DNA of 6,266 nucleotides from an uncultured Ruminococcus sp. (GTDB lineage: Bacteria > Bacillota > Clostridia > Oscillospirales > CAG-272), in NCBI GenBank assembly GCA_902783755.1, contig CACZSC010000180.1:1-6266 (forward strand), written 5' to 3'. Position numbers and translations under genes: made by a program. This document shows, piece after piece, positions 1 to 5,135 of the stretch. The notes beneath the pieces were generated by a model. The model did not search any database. It saw only the letters and a program-made list of their open reading frames with translations, and was not told the DNA's origin. Position 1 is the first letter of the stretch, and each line of letters starts with the position of its first letter.

Positions 1-794
1 AAACTCACAAATCCGCCTCCGGGAAGGCTGAAATCGTACATTTTGCCGTTCACCGAGTACGAGAAGTCCACTGTATAAATAACGCCATACACGGAAAAAG
101 ACTCCGCCGTAAACTCTACAGCAGACGTCTCTTCATTCTGCGGCTCGACAGCATTTGCCTCGATTACTTCCGCGGAAGCAGCGTCATCCGCAAAATGCAC
201 AGCGCGGACCTCGGCGTCCGATTGTTGCGCCAGCGGTTCATCGTAAGCAATCTCAACGGACACGCCCGACTCCGGCGTAAACTCCTGATCGCCGTCCATG
301 ATCTTAATATCAAAAAAGCGCGCAGCATAACGCGGAAGAGTGTCCTCTTCCGCATAACCCATAGCTTTTTTTGTCTCTTCAAGATAAGTCTTATACTCTT
401 CCGAGTCCTGCGCAATCTCGGACACAGCAAGAGTTGCCCCCTCCGGCACCTTTGATGTCTCATCATAACTGAGAATCACAGTATAATCACTGCCGGCGGC
501 CTTCAGTGTCATGATTTCCGCAGCAGCTTCCTGTTCCGGATACATGTCCCCTGCCCGGTCGACATTCCCCTCATCCGAATGTATAGCCGCCGCCTCGCCT
601 GCGGTTCCTTCTTCAAGGTACAAGCCCGCCACTTCGTCGGCACGATTCTTTTCGACAGTGATTGCCGGAAGTATCAGCGCATACGTTGTAACAAACGTAA
701 CGACTGCCGCCAATGTGGTGACAATGCGCTTCCACTTTTTCATCTTCCTGTGCTTCTGCAATAATTTGCTGAGCAGCATTAATAATCTAGTCAT
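1..794 (-). CDS. N-terminal part of a secreted LPAIT-type surface protein (3' end outside window)
   Basis: The frame is open from an ATG at 794-792 to the window edge, giving 264 residues and no stop. Residues 1-23 are basic (KLLQKHRKMKKWKR). A hydrophobic segment follows (about 24-44) and ends in LILPAIT at 40-46, an N-terminal signature known from large clostridial surface proteins with Cna-B-like or other repeat domains and a C-terminal sortase anchor. Residues 47-100 are acidic and low in complexity. Residues about 103-240 look like one beta-rich module (DYTVILSYDE ... KVPEGA ... FFDIKI ... ESFSVYGVIYTVDF). The segment NGKMYDFSLPGGGF (249-262) is also typical of these proteins. Start choice: an upstream in-frame TAG limits the frame; ATG 794 has a weak GAGG 12 bases upstream, while ATG 779 and ATG 743 are possible but have no better site. 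The role is probably cell-surface adhesion; the ligand is unknown. The anchor would lie outside the window. Confidence 0.85.
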   Translation of the reverse strand, partial: MTRLLMLLSKLLQKHRKMKKWKRIVTTLAAVVTFVTTYALILPAITVEKNRADEVAGLYLEEGTAGEAAAIHSDEGNVDRAGDMYPEQEAAAEIMTLKAAGSDYTVILSYDETSKVPEGATLAVSEIAQDSEEYKTYLEETKKAMGYAEEDTLPRYAARFFDIKIMDGDQEFTPESGVSVEIAYDEPLAQQSDAEVRAVHFADDAASAEVIEANAVEPQNEETSAVEFTAESFSVYGVIYTVDFSYSVNGKMYDFSLPGGGFVS

Positions 795-1090
795 TAATTC
801 AAGTATCCTCGCTGCTAAATAATTGTCTCCAATGAAGTAAATCTCGAATCTGCTTTTGCCCGTCGCCTATTTGGAAATGGGTCCCAATGAAATCAAATCC
901 CGTTTACAGAAGAAATACCCAGACTTGCAGGGTCCAGGCATATCAATCAAATTAACGTATCCACAGTTGAATCGAGGTGTATTTTACACCATATTTCGTG
1001 CATTTCCAACTACTTTAATCTTAAGAATATCAAAAGGGAAAGAGGAAAGGCTGATCCCATTTCTGAGACCAACCTCTCATTATACCTGTG
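795..1090 (-). other. Intergenic region and long 5' leader of the surface protein gene
   Basis: No convincing gene is seen here. If the promoter at 981-1009 is used, the transcript has an untranslated leader of about 180 bases before ATG 794. On the minus strand the leader can form a seven-pair hairpin with two G-T wobble pairs (arms 932-938 and 918-924, loop of seven bases). It also contains a short TGGG-A-CCCA palindrome near 878-886. I recognise no riboswitch or T-box in it. A purine-rich stretch lies at about 1034-1051 on the plus strand. Confidence 0.5.
981..1009 (-). promoter_or_regulatory. Candidate sigma-A promoter of the surface protein gene
   Basis: On the minus strand, TTGGAA (1009-1004) is followed after exactly 17 bases by TAAAAT (986-981). 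These match the -35 consensus at four of six bases and the -10 consensus at five of six. Transcription would start near 975 and run toward the ATG at 794. It is the best-spaced pair I found in this intergenic region, but it rests on consensus matching only. Confidence 0.5.
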
Positions 1091-1225
1091 TCAAATCAAT
1101 CTCCGCCTTCTCCACAGCAGTACTCCCGCTCCGAGGATCAGGATGCTGCCGAGGATGTAGAGCAGCCTGGTGCCGGGGCCGCCGGTGTGGGGCAGAACGG
1201 CGCCGGGAACATTTTCAGACAGCAT
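1091..1225 (-). pseudogene. C-terminal LPXTG anchor remnant of a truncated surface protein
   Basis: Read on the minus strand, this stretch encodes ENVPGAVLPHTGGPGT, then a hydrophobic segment (LLYILGSILILGAGVLLW), then RRRRLI and a stop at 1093-1091. That is a textbook sortase sorting signal: LPHTG at 1195-1181, a membrane-spanning segment and a positive tail. In the family such a tail ends a protein of hundreds to thousands of residues. Here the frame stays open only to about 1357, and upstream of about 1225 it shows no surface-protein character, running straight into the promoter and start of the divergent ATPase gene. No ribosome binding site precedes the ATG at 1225, and there is no signal peptide. 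I read it as the tail of a gene whose body was deleted or displaced. The next surface protein starts about 300 bases downstream, which suggests an original tandem array of such genes. Confidence 0.75.
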
Positions 1226-1264
1226 TCGCGAAACGGTGCAGAGGCTTGTTCCCGGCACATTATT

Positions 1265-1285
1265 GTGTTCAAGGCGATTGAACAC
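1265..1285. repeat. Perfect 8-bp inverted repeat upstream of the ATPase promoter
   Basis: GTGTTCAA (1265-1272) and TTGAACAC (1278-1285) are perfect inverse complements separated by five bases. The repeat ends ten bases before the candidate -35 box at 1295. Its size and position would suit a binding site for a dimeric regulator, or it may be a chance palindrome or a rearrangement scar. Confidence 0.4.
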
Positions 1286-1294
1286 TGGCAGTTG

Positions 1295-1323
1295 TTGAAT
1301 TCTGTGGTCACAATTGGTATCAT
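1295..1323 (+). promoter_or_regulatory. Candidate extended -10 promoter of the plus-strand ATPase-nuclease gene
   Basis: TTGAAT (1295-1300) is followed after 17 bases by TATCAT (1318-1323), which matches the -10 consensus at five of six. The three bases before it are TGG, an extended -10 element. Transcription would begin near 1330, giving a leader of about 30 bases that contains the ribosome binding site. Confidence 0.55.
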
Positions 1324-1342
1324 TATAACAACAGAATGCTTC

Positions 1343-1350
1343 AGAGGAGG
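1343..1350 (+). promoter_or_regulatory. Strong ribosome binding site that fixes a TTG start
   Basis: AGAGGAGG ends eight bases before the TTG at 1359-1361. The nearby ATG at 1336-1338 is out of frame and lies before the site, so it cannot be the start. This site is the main reason for choosing the TTG start. Confidence 0.8.
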
Positions 1351-1358
1351 TACCCATA

Positions 1359-2933
1359 TTGACAAGAAAACTTCCGGTTGGAATACAGGATTTCGAAAAA
1401 CTCAGAACCGAGGGATTCGTTTATGTTGACAAGACAGAGTATGTCTATCACCTTGTGCACAACAACGTGCCCTACTTTCTGAGCCGTCCCCGACGTTTCG
1501 GCAAAAGCCTTCTTCTGTCAACAATAAAAGCTTACTGGAAAGGCCGGAAAGAGTTATTTGAAGGTCTGAAAATAGCCGAGCTCGAAGCTGTACACGCCGA
1601 TGCCTGGAAGTCCTATCCGGTTTTTTATTTTGACTTCAATGGGGTCAATTATCAGGAACAAGGTGCATTGGAGGCAGCACTGGATATACAACTGACAAGA
1701 TGGGAAAAGGAGTATGGAAAAGGAACCGACAGCATACTCCTCAGTGCCCGCTTTCAGGATCTTCTAATCAATGCAAAAGCCCAAACAGGCCTGAGGAGCA
1801 TCGTTCTAATCGATGAATATGATAAACCGCTGTTGGACGTTGCGGACAGACCTGATCTGCAGAACCACAACAAAGAAGTGTTTAAAGGCTTTTTCAGCAC
1901 CCTGAAAAGCTTTGATGAATACCTCCATTTCATTTTCATCACAGGCGTATCCAAGTTTCATAAAGTCAGCATTTTCAGCGATCTGAATCAGCTGAACGAT
2001 ATCTCTCTGGACGAGGACTATGCCGCTATGTGCGGTATTACTCAACATGAACTCAAGCATTATTTTTCATCAGAAATTCAACTTTTGGCCGAGCGGCAGG
2101 GTTTATCTGTGAACACCTGCATGGAGATGTTGCAGAAGCAATACGACCGATATCATTTTCATCCGAATAACTGCGGCGTATATAATCCATACAGCCTTTT
2201 AAAAGCTTTCTTTTCAAAAGATTTCGGCTCTTACTGGTTCGAAACTGGAAGCCCGACATTTCTGGTAAGGAAACTGCGGGAAAAACGATTCGATGTGAGA
2301 AGCCTCACCGACAAAACTATTTATGCGAACGAAGCTGTATTAAAAGACTACACCGGCGACTATCTGGATCCTATTCCTCTGTTGTATCAGACCGGTTACA
2401 TAACTATTACAGATTTCGATCACAGGAGAAGACGCTATACCTTAGGTTTTCCCAATGAAGAAGTAAAATACGGATTCCTGGAAAGCATGATTCCTTCCTA
2501 TGTTCCGGCTGCGACTGCCGGAAACAAGTTGGACATTTTTACATTGGATGAGTACATTGAAAATGGTCAATTGGATCAGGTTCGAAATGTTCTGACAGCA
2601 CTCTTTGCAAATATCACATATTCTCAGGAATCTGATCCGTTTGAACACTACTTTCAATCCGTTATTTATCTGGTGTTTACTTTGCTCGGAAAGTTCTCTT
2701 TATGTGAACTGCATACATATTCCGGTCGGATCGATTGCAAAGTGGAAACTGGCAATTACATTTATCTCTTTGAGTTCAAACGTGATGATTCTGCTGAAGC
2801 AGCCCTTGATCAAATCGATTCCAAGGACTATGCGCTCCCATTTATAGCGGACTCCAGAAAGCTTTATAAAATAGGAGTTTCCTTCGATTCAGCTTCACGA
2901 AAATTAGTTGACTGGAAAGTACGCGAACAATAA
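1359..2933 (+). CDS. AAA-ATPase-like protein with C-terminal PD-(D/E)XK nuclease domain
   Basis: The 524-residue protein has the usual length and layout of the AAA-ATPase_like plus PDDEXK_9 family. The N-terminal KLPVGIQDF ... VYVDKT (4-26) is characteristic. A Walker A-like RPRRFGKS (43-50) lacks the classical first glycine, as is normal in this family. Walker B is IVLIDEYD (148-155). A sensor-like segment, FIFITGVSKF (191-200), follows. The nuclease core is GRID (456-459) and FEFK (471-474), giving D459, E472 and K474, so both active centres look intact. One oddity is YDRYHF at 262-267, where relatives usually have YDGYxF; this is from memory. Translation starts at TTG. No signal peptide or membrane segment is seen, so it is probably cytoplasmic. 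The gene has its own promoter and terminator and stands alone on the plus strand. It belongs to a different subfamily from the two minus-strand genes. Cellular role and substrate are unknown; family assignment is confident. Confidence 0.93.
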   Translation: MTRKLPVGIQDFEKLRTEGFVYVDKTEYVYHLVHNNVPYFLSRPRRFGKSLLLSTIKAYWKGRKELFEGLKIAELEAVHADAWKSYPVFYFDFNGVNYQEQGALEAALDIQLTRWEKEYGKGTDSILLSARFQDLLINAKAQTGLRSIVLIDEYDKPLLDVADRPDLQNHNKEVFKGFFSTLKSFDEYLHFIFITGVSKFHKVSIFSDLNQLNDISLDEDYAAMCGITQHELKHYFSSEIQLLAERQGLSVNTCMEMLQKQYDRYHFHPNNCGVYNPYSLLKAFFSKDFGSYWFETGSPTFLVRKLREKRFDVRSLTDKTIYANEAVLKDYTGDYLDPIPLLYQTGYITITDFDHRRRRYTLGFPNEEVKYGFLESMIPSYVPAATAGNKLDIFTLDEYIENGQLDQVRNVLTALFANITYSQESDPFEHYFQSVIYLVFTLLGKFSLCELHTYSGRIDCKVETGNYIYLFEFKRDDSAEAALDQIDSKDYALPFIADSRKLYKIGVSFDSASRKLVDWKVREQ

Positions 2934-2935
2934 GC

Positions 2936-2980
2936 AACAAAAAGAACGCCCCCAGATCATCTGAAAGCGTTCTTTTTGTT
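2936..2980. terminator. Bidirectional intrinsic terminator between convergent ATPase genes
   Basis: Arms 2936-2949 (AACAAAAAGAACGC) and 2967-2980 (GCGTTCTTTTTGTT) are a perfect 14-bp inverted repeat with a 17-base loop. Each strand ends its arm in a T-rich run, so it can stop transcription both from the plus gene, which ends two bases earlier, and from the minus gene ending at 3120. The loop holds a small CAGAT/ATCTG palindrome. Confidence 0.85.
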
Positions 2981-3026
2981 TTATAAATCTCAAGAGACCA
3001 GCCTTTTTTCCTTCATAATATGCTGT

Positions 3027-3119
3027 TTTTCTTTTCTGTCTTAATACCAGCCCAGCTCCTGTCAGGCTTGTAAGTATGATGCCAGGGGCGTAAATCATAT
3101 CGGTGCCCCGACCAATATG
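3027..3119 (-). pseudogene. Degraded surface-protein anchor tail lacking its LPXTG box
   Basis: Directly after the stop of the minus-strand ATPase gene, the same frame continues as HIGRGTDMIYAPGIILTSL, then TGAGLVL and the basic RQKRK. In clostridial surface proteins the anchor commonly reads LPxTGGxGTDxIYxxG, a hydrophobic segment, then a basic tail. The GTDMIY, hydrophobic and basic parts are kept here, while the LPxTG box is missing and the ATPase C-terminus lies at that point. No natural stop follows soon; the frame runs on through the terminator to 2904. I infer an anchor remnant left when the ATPase gene, or its ancestor, took the place of the surface-protein body. The homology is read from pattern only and is weaker than for the LPHTGG remnant at 1091-1225. 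Confidence 0.5.
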
Positions 3120-4784
3120 TCACAGTTTCTTTATCATTGCAGATTTTTTATAAAAAGATATTCCGTAGCAGAACACTGTTTTATACCCCTCATCCAGATA
3201 TTTTGCATATCCTTCGTCCACAATATGCTTTAATGCTGTATTACAGTCTTTTTCCATCTGCGCTTCGTTGTCAGACTTTTTTGTCTCAATAATCATAGCT
3301 CTGCGGTTATCCTCATCAAGTATCTGAAGATCCGGCCTTCCAAGTCCCCTCTCCTTATTGGATTCTGTCTCATATCCTCTCCCTACGAACAGGCCGACAA
3401 TAAAGGCGTGATAATAGTCTTCATGGTAATCCATGTAACTTATCGTTTTCCACAGAAGTTCTGTCATCAGCTCAGAGGCTTTATTCGTGTCCCCCGCCCA
3501 GAGAGCAGCCATCAGATTTTCCTGTGCTTCTGTATCCAGAGTATCCTTAAAATACACTACGACCGAGTCCCTGAATATCCCGGCAATCTCCTTGTTCGGT
3601 ATCTTAAGTGCGACCATATTTCCCTTTGAAGAAGATCCGGCTTTCGTCAGATATCCAGTCATGAGGAGCACACTCCACAGGTTCTGTTCCGTCTCATGGA
3701 GAATATCATAGGTCAATTCATCCGAGATAGTCTCTGTGATCGTTCCGCCGTTCATCAATGTCTCAAACTTCCGCTTGACCTTAAATCTGCCGACAAATTC
3801 CCGGATTACGCCATTGCTGCTGGTGTTGCGCCAATAATTCTCCGGTTCTGCATTCGAATCATAGAGCAGTGCAGAGACATAATTTACCACATCCCACGGA
3901 CAATATACAGAGGTATCGCCAAACATATAACCATTATACCAGGATCTGAAAACATCTGAGTGTTCAGACAGCTCTGCCTCCCTCAGCAATTTATCGACCT
4001 CAGTCTGTGTAAATCCAAAGTATTCGCCGAACCGATTATCCAGGACCGAATAAGATATAAAGTTGTTTGTCCCGGTGAAAATGCTTTCTTTTGCAATCCG
4101 CAGACAACCCGTAATTACAGCAAATTTCAGATACTCATTCGTCTTCAGTGAAATGCTGAGCATGCCTTTGACCAGATCGAGCATCTTATCATAGTAATGA
4201 TTATGAGAAGTGTTTTTCTCGCTTGCCTTGGAAAGCGGCACATCATATTCGTCAATCAGCAGAATTACCGGCTTTCCATACACTGTATACATCATGCGCA
4301 TAATGGTTTTCAACGATGATTTCATTGCTGCCGGGGCAACCCTCTTTTCCTTTAATGCAGCAAATGTTGACCTGTCGATTGGATCGACCTTATCATCTTC
4401 AAGTACTCCTGAATACCTAAAGCAGAGATCAGACATCACGCCCGAAAGTGAAACATACGCACTCTTGAAGTCCAGGCCTTCCACGTCCTTGAACGATAAA
4501 AACAGTACCGGATATTGGTTCATCCATTTGCCGCAGAAGTCTTCATGCTTCAAAATATCCAGTCCTTCAAAGACAGACCTGCTGTCCCGTTCAATATCAA
4601 AAAAACTCTCCATCATACTCATATTGAGAGTTTTTCCGAATCGTCGCGGACGGGTAAATAGAGTGACTGCATTATCAGCGTTATGGATAAGATCATAGAT
4701 TAACTCTGTCTTATCGACGTAATAAGACCCGCTTTTTCTCAGCAAATCAAAATCTTCTCTGCCGACTCCGATCTGTATAGCCAT
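3120..4784 (-). CDS. AAA-ATPase-like protein with C-terminal PD-(D/E)XK nuclease domain (complete paralogue)
   Basis: The 554-residue protein starts at ATG 4784-4782, eight bases after GGAGGAGG. The N-terminal IGVGREDFDLLRKSGSYYVDKT (5-26) and the Walker A-like RPRRFGKT (45-52) define the family. Walker B is VILLIDEYD (173-181). The sensor-like FAVITGCLRIAKESIF (221-236) and WYNGYMFG (282-289) are conserved family blocks. YHEDYYHAFI (453-462) may supply the first acidic residue of the nuclease fold. The catalytic core is GRPD (482-485) and IIETKKS (498-504), giving D485, E500 and K502. No membrane segment is seen. The protein is much closer to the partial copy at 5136-6266 than to the plus-strand gene. 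Its TGA stop (3122-3120) is in frame with a surface-anchor remnant. It has its own candidate promoter, and a terminator separates it from its upstream paralogue, so the two are probably not one operon. Function unknown; a nuclease coupled to ATP is inferred from motifs. Confidence 0.94.
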   Translation of the reverse strand: MAIQIGVGREDFDLLRKSGSYYVDKTELIYDLIHNADNAVTLFTRPRRFGKTLNMSMMESFFDIERDSRSVFEGLDILKHEDFCGKWMNQYPVLFLSFKDVEGLDFKSAYVSLSGVMSDLCFRYSGVLEDDKVDPIDRSTFAALKEKRVAPAAMKSSLKTIMRMMYTVYGKPVILLIDEYDVPLSKASEKNTSHNHYYDKMLDLVKGMLSISLKTNEYLKFAVITGCLRIAKESIFTGTNNFISYSVLDNRFGEYFGFTQTEVDKLLREAELSEHSDVFRSWYNGYMFGDTSVYCPWDVVNYVSALLYDSNAEPENYWRNTSSNGVIREFVGRFKVKRKFETLMNGGTITETISDELTYDILHETEQNLWSVLLMTGYLTKAGSSSKGNMVALKIPNKEIAGIFRDSVVVYFKDTLDTEAQENLMAALWAGDTNKASELMTELLWKTISYMDYHEDYYHAFIVGLFVGRGYETESNKERGLGRPDLQILDEDNRRAMIIETKKSDNEAQMEKDCNTALKHIVDEGYAKYLDEGYKTVFCYGISFYKKSAMIKKL

Positions 4785-4792
4785 TGTCCGGG

Positions 4793-4800
4793 CCTCCTCC
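4793..4800 (-). promoter_or_regulatory. Ribosome binding site of the complete minus-strand ATPase gene
   Basis: GGAGGAGG reads 4800 to 4793 on the minus strand and ends eight bases before the ATG at 4784. The spacing equals that of the plus-strand ATPase gene. Confidence 0.8.
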
Positions 4801-4839
4801 CAATCTGTAAGTTAAAGAAAATGTCGTATACACTCAATA

Positions 4840-4868
4840 ATACTACCACTTTTACCTCTTATATACAA
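4840..4868 (-). promoter_or_regulatory. Candidate extended -10 promoter of the complete minus-strand ATPase gene
   Basis: On the minus strand TTGTAT (4868-4863) is followed after 17 bases by TAGTAT (4845-4840), preceded by TGG as an extended -10. The -35 is weak (three of six) and the -10 matches four of six. Transcription would begin near 4833, about 50 bases before the ATG. The same TGG element occurs before the plus-strand ATPase gene. Confidence 0.4.
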
Positions 4869-5070
4869 TGTCGGCTCACCGGATAATGGTCTGGAGCCGG
4901 GCGGTCCCGAGCGCCCTTCACAAGCGCCGGATCGGCTGCTTTCCACGATTCCCGGCGGGACGGCGACAAGAGCCGGCGCAGGATTGCGGGAGACAGGCGC
5001 TGTAGACACGGGCAGTTCTATTGATAATGAGCTTCTTTCTGCGTGCCGGTCCCTATACTGTCATCGTATG
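4869..5070. other. GC-rich intergenic segment with no recognisable gene
   Basis: About 4885-5005 is markedly richer in G+C than the flanking genes and holds short palindromes such as TCCCG-G-CGGGA and GGGCG/CGCCC. The plus frame is open from about 4817 to 5109 but has no ATG or ribosome binding site near its beginning. A 65-codon minus frame (5009-4812) also lacks family character. I recognise no protein in any frame. It may be a leftover of a displaced gene or imported DNA. Confidence 0.4.
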
Positions 5071-5102
5071 CAAAAAAGCCCGGCAGAGTATCATCTCTGT
5101 CG
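5071..5102 (-). terminator. Intrinsic terminator after the partial ATPase-nuclease gene
   Basis: On the minus strand CGACAGAG (5102-5095), a six-base loop and CTCTGCCG (5088-5081) form an eight-pair stem with one A-C mismatch. GGC and a run of six T follow (5080-5072). It lies about 33 bases after the stop at 5136, so it should end that gene's transcript before the next gene. Confidence 0.65.
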
Positions 5103-5135
5103 AGCTTAGTTTCGATATTTTGAGCGAATATATGA

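Noticed and set aside
164..466. Minus frame of 100 codons rich in arginine and leucine
   Set aside because: It is an out-of-frame shadow inside the surface protein gene, whose true frame is open across the whole interval.
511..822. Open plus frame of 103 codons
   Set aside because: It is antisense to the signal region of the surface protein; it is serine/alanine-rich as expected from the reverse complement of that sequence and lacks a ribosome binding site.
1075..1100. TTGACA and TATAAT matches on the minus strand just after the LPHTGG remnant
   Set aside because: The two hexamers are only about four bases apart, too close to act as one promoter, and no suitable -35 lies 16-18 bases upstream of the TATAAT.
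856..1281. Open plus frame of 141 codons opposite the leader and the LPHTGG remnant
   Set aside because: It has no ribosome binding site, starts at TTG, overlaps the clear anchor signal on the other strand and shows no family character beyond a plausible-looking first 40 residues.
4210..4698. Plus frame of 162 codons
   Set aside because: Antisense to the ATPase domain of the complete minus-strand gene, which has all expected motifs; no independent signals.
4812..5009. Minus frame of 65 codons in the GC-rich intergenic segment
   Set aside because: No recognisable motif and no ribosome binding site; it overlaps the likely promoter of the downstream ATPase gene.
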